Of a stretch of DNA of 8,463 nucleotides, positions 1-7,509 are shown in pieces. Location of the stretch: assembly GCA_001800495.1 (NCBI GenBank), contig MGVM01000074.1, forward strand, positions 1 through 8,463, given 5' to 3'. Each line of letters begins with the position of its first letter. Within the stretch, counting starts at the first letter, position 1. The notes under the pieces are model-generated. The model saw only the letters and a program-made list of their open reading frames with translations. It had not been told where the DNA came from and did not search any database. Source of the DNA: Elusimicrobia bacterium RIFOXYB2_FULL_48_7 (GTDB taxonomy: Bacteria > Elusimicrobiota > Endomicrobiia > CG1-02-37-114 > XYA2-FULL-39-19). Position numbers and translations under genes: made by a program.

Positions 1-744
1 CTTGCCCTTGAGCAGGAACTGGTCGATCATGAATATCTCTTTCTCCGAGAGCGGTTTCTTCGGGCCCGCGTCCACCAGGCAGGAAACGTCGTCCGGTATT
101 TCTTTTTCTTTTGTTGTGTCGATGTATTTAAGGTTGTACTGCGTCATCAGGTACTGGGTAAGCTCGCCCAGGTCAACTATCTCGCCGTGCCCGGTGATGA
201 AACCCACGGTTTTCATTCCCGGTGAAACAAGCTTCTTGATGCGCGAGGTGATGTCGTATTCCAGCCCCTCTGTGGACTTGACCATGGGAATAACTTCCTT
301 CTTGTCGCCGTAAATAAAAGCGATCCCCATGAACCCTTCCTTTATTTCATACTTGTCGCGCTGGATTTCCTGGAACCGGATGGGCATTATCCCCATCTGC
401 TGGATTTCTTCCATCGCGCGGGGGTCCTTTTTTTCAAGCGGGTCGATGAACTCGTACCTTATCTTTCCCCTGGAATAGGTTTTATATTCGGCAAGCAGGT
501 CCTGCAGGTAAGCCCTGTTGATGGCGTACTGCCCGGAAAGGTTTTTTGAGAAAAATGCCTTTATTATCACCCGGTCAGGCAGGTTGCGGGCGATTTTCTT
601 GCTGGATTTTGAAAGCGAGTAGATCCCGCCGGCGCTGAGGTCGAGCCGGGTGAAAACGTAGGAGGATATCAGGTTGACGAACACCAGTATCGCGGTGAAA
701 ATTGCTATCCCGGAAAGCGAGTAGTAGATATTTGTTTTTTTCAT
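1..744 (-). CDS. GldG-like ABC transporter auxiliary protein (3' end missing)
   Basis: Reading leftward from 744 gives 248 open codons with no stop before the window edge, so the C-terminal half or more is missing. A membrane helix lies at about residues 7-30. It is followed by RLDLSAGGIYSLS (33-45), a pattern typical of the N-terminus of GldG/ABC_transp_aux proteins. An extracytoplasmic alpha/beta domain follows, containing GFITGHGE (181-188), another recurrent motif of that family. Family knowledge: these proteins accompany GldA ATPases and GldF permeases and are anchored in the cytoplasmic membrane; the transported substrate is generally unknown. The start ATG (744-742) overlaps the stop of the permease gene as ATGA, has no Shine-Dalgarno site of its own, and is probably translationally coupled. 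The name does not imply gliding motility, because many non-gliding bacteria carry this cassette. Confidence 0.88.
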   Translation of the reverse strand, partial: MKKTNIYYSLSGIAIFTAILVFVNLISSYVFTRLDLSAGGIYSLSKSSKKIARNLPDRVIIKAFFSKNLSGQYAINRAYLQDLLAEYKTYSRGKIRYEFIDPLEKKDPRAMEEIQQMGIMPIRFQEIQRDKYEIKEGFMGIAFIYGDKKEVIPMVKSTEGLEYDITSRIKKLVSPGMKTVGFITGHGEIVDLGELTQYLMTQYNLKYIDTTKEKEIPDDVSCLVDAGPKKPLSEKEIFMIDQFLLKGK

Positions 745-1445
745 TTCTTTGTTTTCATAACGGCCAGCGTGCAGTAAAGGAAAAACGCCGATACGCTCAG
801 GAAATACATTATATCGCGGGAATCTATCACCCCGCGGTTGAAATTCTCTATGTGCGACGTGACCCCGATGAAGCTGACTGTTTTCGCCAGGAACGGCGGC
901 AGGAACGGCACCGTCTGGCCGATGATAAAGAATATAAAACAGATCACGAAGCCGGTTATGAAGGAAATTATCTGGTTCTTTGTGATGGAAGAGCTGAAAA
1001 TGCCCGCGGCCGAGAACATGCAGCCCAGCAGGATCGCGCCGACGTAAGACCCCATTGCCTGTCCCCAGTCAACCTTGCCGATTAAGCTCAGCATTATGGG
1101 GTAAAAAACCGTGGCAACCACGCACATGCCGAAAAGCGCCGCGCCGGACAGGTACTTTCCTATTATTATCTCTTCCTCTTTCATCGGCATGGTGTAAAGC
1201 AGTTCGATGGTGCCGGATTTCATTTCCTCCGAAAGCAGGCGCATGGTTATCGCGGGCACGAAGAACAGTGACAGGAGCGGGAAGAGGTCCATCACGTGGC
1301 GCACGCTCGCCTGGCCGACAACGAACAGCGGCACTATGAAGAAATAACCGCATAGCAGTAAAAACAGGGTTATAACCACGTAGGCGATGGGAGAATTGAA
1401 ATAAGTGCGGAGTTCTTTTTTGAAAACTATCAGAATATTTTTCAT
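741..1445 (-). CDS. GldF-like ABC-2 type transporter permease
   Basis: A 234-residue integral membrane protein with six probable helices, at about 19-41, 52-70, 97-122, 130-152, 158-180 and 211-230. The N-terminus (KKELRTYFNSPIAYVV, 9-24) and the segment LLSEEMKSGTIELLYTMP (70-87) between helices 2 and 3 are typical of the GldF / ABC-2 permease group. In family structures the latter region forms the coupling helices that touch the ATPase. HIENFNRGVIDSRDIMYF (198-215) before the last helix is also a family hallmark. The length is normal for a GldF-type permease. Both ends overlap neighbours by ATGA, upstream with the ATPase stop and downstream with the GldG-like start. The three products are therefore very likely made together and form one inner-membrane complex. 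The exported substrate cannot be told from the sequence. Confidence 0.92.
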   Translation of the reverse strand: MKNILIVFKKELRTYFNSPIAYVVITLFLLLCGYFFIVPLFVVGQASVRHVMDLFPLLSLFFVPAITMRLLSEEMKSGTIELLYTMPMKEEEIIIGKYLSGAALFGMCVVATVFYPIMLSLIGKVDWGQAMGSYVGAILLGCMFSAAGIFSSSITKNQIISFITGFVICFIFFIIGQTVPFLPPFLAKTVSFIGVTSHIENFNRGVIDSRDIMYFLSVSAFFLYCTLAVMKTKK

Positions 1446-2371
1446 TGTGATGTTAACTGGCGGAAAATTTCCTCAAGTGTGACCGACTGTTTGTGCATTT
1501 CAACCAGGGTCCATTTGTTTTTCACGGCCAGGTTGAAGATTTCCTCACGCGGATCCACAGCAGCGCCGATCTCGAAGCCCAATTTGCCGTCCCTGGCGCC
1601 TTTTGATACCGCGGTTTCGCAGCCGGGAATGGATTTCAGTTTTTCTTCAACGGATTTCTCGTCTTCAGTTGTCTTTATTTCCAGGTGCACAAGTTCCTTT
1701 CCCTGCACCATGGAAGCAAGTTCCTTTGTTGTGCCGTCCGCCACGATCCTGCCCTTGTTGATTATCAGCACGCGGTCGCAGATGGCCTGGACTTCCGAAA
1801 GTATATGTGTTGAAAGGATAACGGTTTTTTCTTTTTTAAGTTCTTTTATCAGTTCGCGGACGTCCCTGGCCTGGTTGGGGTCGAGCCCGCTGGTGGGTTC
1901 GTCAAGTATAAGCACTTCCGGGTTGTGGAATATCGCCGCGGCGAAGCCCACGCGCTGTTTGTAGCCGCGGGAAAGCTCGCCGATGTTCTTTTGGATCACG
2001 TCCTTGAGCCCGCAGAGCGCGACAACTTCCTTTATGCGCGCGGTGACCTTCTCTTTTTCAATATTTCTGATCTCCGCCACGAATTCCAGGTACTCCGGGA
2101 TGGTCATGTCATCGTAGACCGGGTTCATCTCGGGCAGGTAGCCGATTTTCTTGCGGACTTCCAGTGAATTTTCAATTATATCCAGGCCCAGCACCTTCGC
2201 GGTGCCGCTGGTTGGCGTGAGGTAGCCGGTGAGCATGCGCATGGTAGTGGTCTTGCCGGCGCCGTTGGGCCCCAGGAAACCGACGATCTGCCCCAGGGGG
2301 ATCTCAAAGGACACACTGTCCACCGCGTGTGTTTCGCCGTAATATTTAGTGAGGTTTTCGAGTTGTATCAT
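1442..2371 (-). CDS. GldA-like ABC transporter ATP-binding protein
   Basis: A 309-residue ABC ATPase, the first gene of the minus-strand operon. Walker A is GPNGAGKT (34-41), the signature is LSRGYKQRV (133-141), Walker B is VLILDE (153-158), the D-loop is SGLD (161-164) and the H-loop histidine is H189. The usual Q-loop glutamine position reads GYLPE (77-81), so E81 stands where many transporters have Q; this is common in ABC-2 exporters of this group. Residues about 215-309 form the extra C-terminal domain seen in GldA/CcmA-like ATPases. It should act as a cytoplasmic dimer driving the permease encoded next. The start at 2371 has only a weak GGTAG element (2378-2382) in front; no better in-frame start fits the family alignment. 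A promoter and leader hairpin lie upstream at 2428-2498. Confidence 0.95.
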   Translation of the reverse strand: MIQLENLTKYYGETHAVDSVSFEIPLGQIVGFLGPNGAGKTTTMRMLTGYLTPTSGTAKVLGLDIIENSLEVRKKIGYLPEMNPVYDDMTIPEYLEFVAEIRNIEKEKVTARIKEVVALCGLKDVIQKNIGELSRGYKQRVGFAAAIFHNPEVLILDEPTSGLDPNQARDVRELIKELKKEKTVILSTHILSEVQAICDRVLIINKGRIVADGTTKELASMVQGKELVHLEIKTTEDEKSVEEKLKSIPGCETAVSKGARDGKLGFEIGAAVDPREEIFNLAVKNKWTLVEMHKQSVTLEEIFRQLTSQ

Positions 2372-2427
2372 TTTGTTCTACCATTAAAGACGTGTGAGCT
2401 TCTTAAAAGGTTACTGAGTTGGACGAA

Positions 2428-2465
2428 GTCCCAAAACCCCCTTCGGGCCTTTTTAGTTTTGGGAC
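2428..2465 (-). promoter_or_regulatory. 5' leader hairpin of the ABC operon mRNA
   Basis: A perfect 10-bp inverted repeat: GTCCCAAAAC at 2428-2437 and GTTTTGGGAC at 2456-2465. An 18-base loop holds a C-rich then G-rich stretch (CCTTCGG) that can make a small inner hairpin. It starts within a few bases of the transcription start predicted from the minus-strand -10 box at 2470-2475, so the operon mRNA should begin with this structure. No U-tract follows on either strand, so a simple intrinsic terminator is unlikely. A stabilising 5' stem-loop or an attenuation/regulator-binding element fits better. The role is inference; the repeat is directly visible. Confidence 0.55.
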
Positions 2466-2469
2466 CTAA

Positions 2470-2498
2470 AATATACAAAAAAAAACGCTATGTATCAA
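2470..2498 (-). promoter_or_regulatory. sigma70-type promoter of the Gld-like ABC operon
   Basis: On the minus strand a -35 box TTGATA (plus coordinates 2493-2498) is followed by exactly 17 bp and a -10 box TATATT (2470-2475). Each matches the consensus at five of six positions. The spacer contains a run of nine T. Predicted initiation is near 2463, about 90 bases before the ATPase start codon, with the 2428-2465 hairpin at the RNA 5' end. It lies back to back with the rightward promoter at 2517-2549. Confidence 0.6.
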
Positions 2499-2516
2499 GT
2501 ATATTCGCCAGGCCGG

Positions 2517-2549
2517 CTGTAACTTAACAGGTTGCCGATTGTATATAAT
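2517..2549 (+). promoter_or_regulatory. rightward promoter of the surface-protein operon (shared motif copy 1)
   Basis: CTGTAACTT (2517-2525), 13 bp, then TTGTATATAA (2539-2548), which extends to a perfect TATAAT (2544-2549). The same two blocks with the same 13-bp gap occur before the gene at 7587. The -35 part does not resemble TTGACA; its TGTAAC core resembles the AAC-type -35 of several ECF sigma factor promoters. The -10 is A/T-rich. The distance to the 2598 start leaves a leader of roughly 40 bases. Assignment to an ECF-type or other special sigma factor is inference. Confidence 0.55.
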
Positions 2550-2597
2550 GCACAAGCTTTTTTCAAATGGGATAAATAGATTTGCGGGGGAGGCACA

Positions 2598-5500
2598 ATG
2601 AAAAGAAATATGTTTGGGCGGATGCTGTTCGTTTTTACTGCCGCAACCTTTTTATATTTGCCTGCGCGTTTGAACGCCCATGTTTCCGAGGGCAGCGTGT
2701 TGCAGGTAAACGGTTTTTACGGCACAACCGGCCAGCCGTCAATTATTGAAGGCGACATAACCGGAATCGATTCAAAGGAATGGAAAAACGCTTCGGTCAG
2801 GTCTTTTTCCGTTTATTGCTCGAAAGTGAACCAGCCGGGCGACAAGCCCTGTTACCTTTTTATAACAAACGACAACACCTATCTGTATATTGCCATTGCT
2901 GCCATGGTGAACGATAATGGATTGACAAATTATGCAAGAATCTATTTTGACCAGAACCATAACCACGCAATGGATGTTAGCACTTCAACTCCTTACGGTG
3001 AATACTATGTTGAAGCCTACGAGGGCGGTTTGAGGAACGGCGGATGGAACGGAAGCAGCTGGTACGTGTATTCCTCCTCTCCAGCCGGGCTCCAGGCGAA
3101 GGCCATGAGCCACGGCGTTGTAAGCGGCCAGCCGACCTGGAATTTTGAGTTCAAGATACCGCTTGCCGGCGGGACAGGCCCGAACGGCGAATGTTTTCTT
3201 AATACAGGGGTTGATAGTGAAATCGGCATACAGATTTTCATGGACATTGAAAGCCTTAATGGAATGTACTGGTCCCAGACAAACCAGAATAATACCAATC
3301 CCGCCGGATGGGGCGACCTGCAAAACGGCATAATGGCGCCGGACAGGACTGTTTCCGCGCCGGTAGCGCTTGGAAACGAGCCCACTGTCGACGGGTACAT
3401 CCTCACTGATACTAAGTGGAACCATTACACAAGTTTTATCCGTAATGCCACCTTTACCAATTATATGGGTTCAATTATAACGGGGTCCCTTTACGCGAAA
3501 ACCGGGGCCGGCAGCCTGTTCCTGGGCCTGGTTGTATCAACAACAGCATCTGCAGGAGATTCCCTTTCATTTTTTCAGGATTACAACTCATCAACCGGGG
3601 GCAATACAGACTGCGTGCTTACCCCTGACAGCGAAAACTGTTCCTCAATGACCTACACAGGCGCGGGCACGGGCAGTTACCTTGACAAGTATTTCAAAAT
3701 GACGGTTGATCCTTCATGGGCATCAGACGGGAACCAAAACGGCGCCGGGGCGGTGCGCCATAACGGAACGAGCTATGAATTTGAATGCAGTGTTCCTTTA
3801 AAAGGCACAGGCACCTACGATCTGCAGGTAACAAGCGGAATAATTGTCGGGTTCAACCCCCAGCTTATATTGAAAGGTTCAACCTATTGGTGGACTTTGA
3901 GCACAAACTCGGAATGGGAAAAAATACAGCTGGACAACTCCGTTTACAGCTCGATCGGCTGGGCGCCGCTGCAGACGGGAGCTCCTGTCCTGCGGCCGGT
4001 ATTCCCAAAAGACGGCGATGAAGTATCAGGCCATTACCCATTTGCCATATGGGCCACGGCAACGGGCGGTACAATTGATGTAAGTTCAGCTGTTTTTTCA
4101 GATGACCTGGGCGCTTCCTGGAAAACCCTTGAACAGGTGGGCCCTGAAGGGTTCTGGACAAAAACCTGGAACACCACGGAACTGCCGGACGGTTCAAGGG
4201 AAGTGCGGATAAAAGTAACAGACGCTAATATGCGCGAAGCCACGCTGTCATTAACCGTTACCGTGAATAATACCCAGGCAACCCTGGCAGCACCCACGGT
4301 AGTGATAAATAACCCGGCTGCCGGGGAAAAAGTAACAGGCACAGCCAGCGTAAATTTCACGGCAACGCCCGTAAGCCCCAGGACAATTTTCTCAGTTGAC
4401 ATGCAGGTTGACGGAGACAGCACCTGGATATCAGTGCCGAGCACTTACACATATTCATGGAACACGGCCTCTCTTTCAGACGGAGCGCATATAATAAGGA
4501 TCCGCGCCAGGGACTCAGCCACGCTTGTCGGTTATTCCGACTACAGGCTGGTGCTTATTGACAATACAGTGCCGAGTATATCAAACGTCACTGTAAAATA
4601 TCCTTCAGGCCAGCTGGCGGCAAAAGCGGGAGACACCATTATAATTAGCGCGTTGATCCTGGATGATTCAGCGGTAAACTCGGCGAGCGTGGTATTAAAC
4701 AGTTCTAGCCTTGACGGCGCGTCCCATACGATGGTTGATAATGCCTCAAGTGGCGACCTCGCTGCGGGAGACAATGTTTTCACTTACAGCATCACAGTAA
4801 CAACTACCTCAACCGGAACAAAGGCCTTCACTGTCACGGCAAGCGACAATGAAGGCAACGCGGCATCTCCTATTACCGGAAGCGTGGTGTTGGATAATAC
4901 AGCCCCGGTCCTGAACATCAATCCTGTTACAAGCCCCACGAAATATTCCAACCAGGCGGTTTCAGGCAGTTATACAGAGGCAAACCTGGATTCAATCATT
5001 GTAAACGGAATCGCGGCTCAGGTTTTTGTTTCAAGCTGGAGTGCGAATGTGTCTTTAGCGGAAGGGACGAATACAGTCAGGGCGGTCATTACGGACAAGG
5101 CAGGGAACCTGTCTGAAAAAACCGCCGGTATTTTATATGATCCGTTTTCTCCTATAACAGTTATCAGCCCTAGGGCGGGAGACAAACTGAAAGGTACCCT
5201 GGTAATAGAAGCCGTCGCTCCGGAGATAACCGTTAAAACAAGATTTGAAATTTCTCCTGACAACGGGAACAACTGGTACAGTTTGACGGGAAGCACATCT
5301 CCCGCCTATACGGAAGACACAAATAAATCTGACGGCTGGAAGCAGTCTTGGGATACTGCCGGCGACGGGCTTTCCGACGGGACAAGCTACCAGGTGCTCA
5401 TTACTGCCTATGAAGAAACAGGCAAAACCATTGCAAGCTACAGGCTTGACAGCATTGCTGTTGATAATACGCCTCCCGTTCTTGTTTCCATGGAAGGAGC

Positions 5501-6536
5501 AGTTAATGTTTTTACTTTCATCCCGCTCCCGAGAGTTGTCAATTCAGTAAAGGAGTTTTACGAGCCCATTGTCCAGGTTAAATTCAAAGTTACCGACGCC
5601 ACGGCAGGCATGGGAAGCGTAAAAATAGAATCCTTGAATGAAAACGGGGATAAGGTATTTTATGCTGAAGTCAATCCTGCCGCGGACGGAAGCGTCATAC
5701 AGTCCATAGCCCTGGTGGAAGGGCTCAACAACATTTCTGCCGAAGGCATTGATATATTAGGAAATACCGCAAGTAAAGCAACAAGCTCCCTTTGCTATAA
5801 AATCCCCAAGGAAAGCGCTGTAATCAGTGTTCTTGGCGGCAGCCTTGAAAGCCCTGACGGAACGCTAGTAGTAATTCCGGGGGGCGCGCTCCTTTTGGAC
5901 AAGAAGATCTCAATCAAAGTGATACCTCCGGAAGACCTGATAAAACCGGTGAACAGTAACTTGAAACTTACGGGTATAGCGCGCGAATTCTCCCCTGAAG
6001 GCCTTGTGTTCAATAATCCCGCGGCAATCACCATCCCCTACACTGACGCTTCCCTCGATCCCGATAAGGACGGCACTGCGGAATTTGACGAGAACAAGCT
6101 TGAAATCTACTACTGGAACGGCGCCGAATGGATAAAGGTAGCGGCGAAATCCCGCGACCTGGCTGCAAATACTATAACTGCCGAAGTAAACCACTTCAGC
6201 ATCTATGCGATACTTGAAGACAGCATGCCGCAGCCCCTGGAATTGAAGTTATACCTTACAAGAAACCCGTTCCAGGCGCAAACGCAGACTTCTTTTGTAT
6301 TCGGCCTGCCAGCCCCGGCGACAAGCGTAACCATTTCCATCTACGACCTGTCCGGGGATCTTGTACACAAGCTCTCGAAAGAAGGTAATTTAACAGGATG
6401 GGATTCGCTCAACTGGAACGGCGAGAATAAGTTCGGCAGCTATGTCGGCAGCGGCATATACATCTACATATTCAAGGCAGACTATGCTGACGGCTCTACC
6501 GGGAAATATAAAAATACTGTCGGAGTGATAAAATAG
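2598..6536 (+). CDS. large multidomain exported surface protein: two CBM9/DOMON-like modules, Ig-like repeats, ZU5-like domain, FlgD-like C-terminus
   Basis: A 1312-residue protein. A signal peptide (1-27, cleavage after LNA) is followed by two related beta-sandwich modules, at about 28-248 and 255-459. Each has a KEW/TKW tryptophan near its start (W62, W274), a YLYIAI/LFLGLV strand and a [WY]-x-FE-x-x-[IV]PL strand, as in CBM9/DOMON-like sugar or haem binding folds. Six Ig-like modules follow, at about 462-557, 565-655, 658-767, 768-848, 849-957 and 958-1068; three are joined by DNT-x-P linkers (655-659, 766-770, 956-960). Residues about 1072-1205 look like a ZU5-type domain (GGSLESPDGTLVVIPGGALL). 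The C-terminus (about 1215-1312) is a FlgD-Ig-like domain with SIYDLSGDLVHKL and a WNGENKFGSYVGSGIY strand pair. EF-hand-like acidic loops sit at 118-126 and 1154-1162. The start is supported by GGGGGAGG at 2586-2593. There is no catalytic motif; a structural or ligand-binding surface role is inferred. It heads an operon with the PorV-like gene. Confidence 0.88.
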   Translation: MKRNMFGRMLFVFTAATFLYLPARLNAHVSEGSVLQVNGFYGTTGQPSIIEGDITGIDSKEWKNASVRSFSVYCSKVNQPGDKPCYLFITNDNTYLYIAIAAMVNDNGLTNYARIYFDQNHNHAMDVSTSTPYGEYYVEAYEGGLRNGGWNGSSWYVYSSSPAGLQAKAMSHGVVSGQPTWNFEFKIPLAGGTGPNGECFLNTGVDSEIGIQIFMDIESLNGMYWSQTNQNNTNPAGWGDLQNGIMAPDRTVSAPVALGNEPTVDGYILTDTKWNHYTSFIRNATFTNYMGSIITGSLYAKTGAGSLFLGLVVSTTASAGDSLSFFQDYNSSTGGNTDCVLTPDSENCSSMTYTGAGTGSYLDKYFKMTVDPSWASDGNQNGAGAVRHNGTSYEFECSVPLKGTGTYDLQVTSGIIVGFNPQLILKGSTYWWTLSTNSEWEKIQLDNSVYSSIGWAPLQTGAPVLRPVFPKDGDEVSGHYPFAIWATATGGTIDVSSAVFSDDLGASWKTLEQVGPEGFWTKTWNTTELPDGSREVRIKVTDANMREATLSLTVTVNNTQATLAAPTVVINNPAAGEKVTGTASVNFTATPVSPRTIFSVDMQVDGDSTWISVPSTYTYSWNTASLSDGAHIIRIRARDSATLVGYSDYRLVLIDNTVPSISNVTVKYPSGQLAAKAGDTIIISALILDDSAVNSASVVLNSSSLDGASHTMVDNASSGDLAAGDNVFTYSITVTTTSTGTKAFTVTASDNEGNAASPITGSVVLDNTAPVLNINPVTSPTKYSNQAVSGSYTEANLDSIIVNGIAAQVFVSSWSANVSLAEGTNTVRAVITDKAGNLSEKTAGILYDPFSPITVISPRAGDKLKGTLVIEAVAPEITVKTRFEISPDNGNNWYSLTGSTSPAYTEDTNKSDGWKQSWDTAGDGLSDGTSYQVLITAYEETGKTIASYRLDSIAVDNTPPVLVSMEGAVNVFTFIPLPRVVNSVKEFYEPIVQVKFKVTDATAGMGSVKIESLNENGDKVFYAEVNPAADGSVIQSIALVEGLNNISAEGIDILGNTASKATSSLCYKIPKESAVISVLGGSLESPDGTLVVIPGGALLLDKKISIKVIPPEDLIKPVNSNLKLTGIAREFSPEGLVFNNPAAITIPYTDASLDPDKDGTAEFDENKLEIYYWNGAEWIKVAAKSRDLAANTITAEVNHFSIYAILEDSMPQPLELKLYLTRNPFQAQTQTSFVFGLPAPATSVTISIYDLSGDLVHKLSKEGNLTGWDSLNWNGENKFGSYVGSGIYIYIFKADYADGSTGKYKNTVGVIK

Positions 6537-6543
6537 GGGGAGG
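6536..6543 (+). promoter_or_regulatory. Shine-Dalgarno site overlapping the upstream stop codon
   Basis: GGGGGAGG begins on the last base of the TAG stop of the large surface-protein gene (6534-6536) and lies 8 bases before the ATG at 6552. It fixes that start and shows that the two genes are translated from one message with tight spacing. Confidence 0.8.
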
Positions 6544-6551
6544 TAAATACA

Positions 6552-7508
6552 ATGAAAAAAACAAAATGCATCCTGCCGGTTTTTGCAATCATCGCCGCAG
6601 TATCCGCGCAAGTTTTTTGCGCGCCGATCGACCTTCAGATTGGATGCAGGCCGCTGGCTCTCGGCGGCGCTTTCATCGCGTTGTCCGATGACGCAAATTC
6701 AGTGGCCTGGAACCCGGCCGGACTTGTACAAGTCAAAACGCCGGAAATCGCTTTGATGCACGGTTCTTTTGGGGAACTCTCTTTTGTGAACCTGGGGTAT
6801 ATCGGCTATGTCCAGCCGATGGACAAAGGCACGCTTGGGCTCGGGTGGCAGACCGTGGGTAGTTCCCTGAAGCAGGGGCTGGAAGAAACCAGCAACAGCA
6901 TGAGCGAGAACACCTACCTGCTGGCGTACGGCCTGCCGGCGTCAAACAAGGTTTCGTTTGGCTTGAACATGAAGCGGCTGACAATAGATTCATCAATAGG
7001 CGGCGGCGCGGGGTTTGGTTTTGACTTCGGGGGCCTGTGGATGGCCAGGGAAAACATAACAGTCGGATTACTATTAAGGAACATCGCCGCCGATTACAAG
7101 AATGAATCTTTCCCGATGACATACAGGTTTGGCGCTGCTTTCAGGCTGGCGCAGGACAAATTAAGGATTGCTTGTGATGCTGAATCAAAAAATGACATAA
7201 ACGAAGCGCAGGGCGGCACCATAAAAACGCATTTCGGGGCTGAATTCATGATAAAGAAACAGTTAGCGCTCCGTTTTGGTTCGGATGCAGGGAACATGGC
7301 CATGGGGATCGGTTTCAGAATAAAACAATTCAACCTTGATTATTCCCAGTCTACTAACGATATTACCGGGAACCTGAGCAGGATATCAACTTCGTTTTAT
7401 TTTCCGGGCAGGCCCTCCATTGAACAGCAGGTAGAGGACGCTATTGACAGGGGGGATTACAAGAAAGCTGAAGAATTAAACAAGCAACTTGGAAAACAGA
7501 AAAAATAG
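6552..7508 (+). CDS. PorV/PorQ-family outer membrane beta-barrel protein
   Basis: A 318-residue protein with a signal peptide at about 1-24 (a basic start, then a hydrophobic run to VFCA). Just after it comes GCRPLALGGAFIALSDDA (31-48) and VAWNPAGL (51-58), the N-terminal hallmark of PorV/PorQ and related FadL-like outer membrane proteins. Alternating polar/hydrophobic strands, many with G and aromatic residues, run to about residue 280 as expected for a barrel. The chain then has a charged, probably helical tail (about 284-318, rich in E and K). Barrels of this class usually end at the last strand, so the tail is unusual. In type IX secretion PorV binds the C-terminal signal of cargo at the outer membrane; the gene just upstream encodes a protein with such a FlgD-like end. 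Function as a shuttle here is inference; a transport barrel is the alternative. C23 lacks a good lipobox, so it is not called a lipoprotein. Confidence 0.85.
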   Translation: MKKTKCILPVFAIIAAVSAQVFCAPIDLQIGCRPLALGGAFIALSDDANSVAWNPAGLVQVKTPEIALMHGSFGELSFVNLGYIGYVQPMDKGTLGLGWQTVGSSLKQGLEETSNSMSENTYLLAYGLPASNKVSFGLNMKRLTIDSSIGGGAGFGFDFGGLWMARENITVGLLLRNIAADYKNESFPMTYRFGAAFRLAQDKLRIACDAESKNDINEAQGGTIKTHFGAEFMIKKQLALRFGSDAGNMAMGIGFRIKQFNLDYSQSTNDITGNLSRISTSFYFPGRPSIEQQVEDAIDRGDYKKAEELNKQLGKQKK

Positions 7509-7509
7509 C

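Noticed and set aside
702..1353. Open frames opposite or out of frame with the permease gene, up to about 127 codons
   Set aside because: They lie wholly inside well-supported coding sequence on the other strand or frame, with low-complexity Arg/Pro composition and no ribosome site.
1..2371. Evidence for gliding motility
   Set aside because: GldA/F/G-like ABC cassettes are widespread in non-gliding bacteria; no other gliding gene is in the window.
2428..2465. Intrinsic terminator
   Set aside because: It is upstream of both divergent genes and has no T-run after the stem on either strand; a leader hairpin explains it better.
1479..2527. Plus-strand open frames over the ATPase gene and divergent region
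   Set aside because: The ATPase frame carries every ABC motif; the overlapping frames show no domain, signal peptide or start signal.
2985..6194. Minus-strand open frames inside the large surface-protein gene
   Set aside because: They are shadows of the continuous 1312-codon frame and lack starts, signals and recognisable motifs.
6552..6630. Lipoprotein signal at C23 of the barrel protein
   Set aside because: The preceding residues QVF do not fit the lipobox, and a barrel protein is expected to use signal peptidase I.
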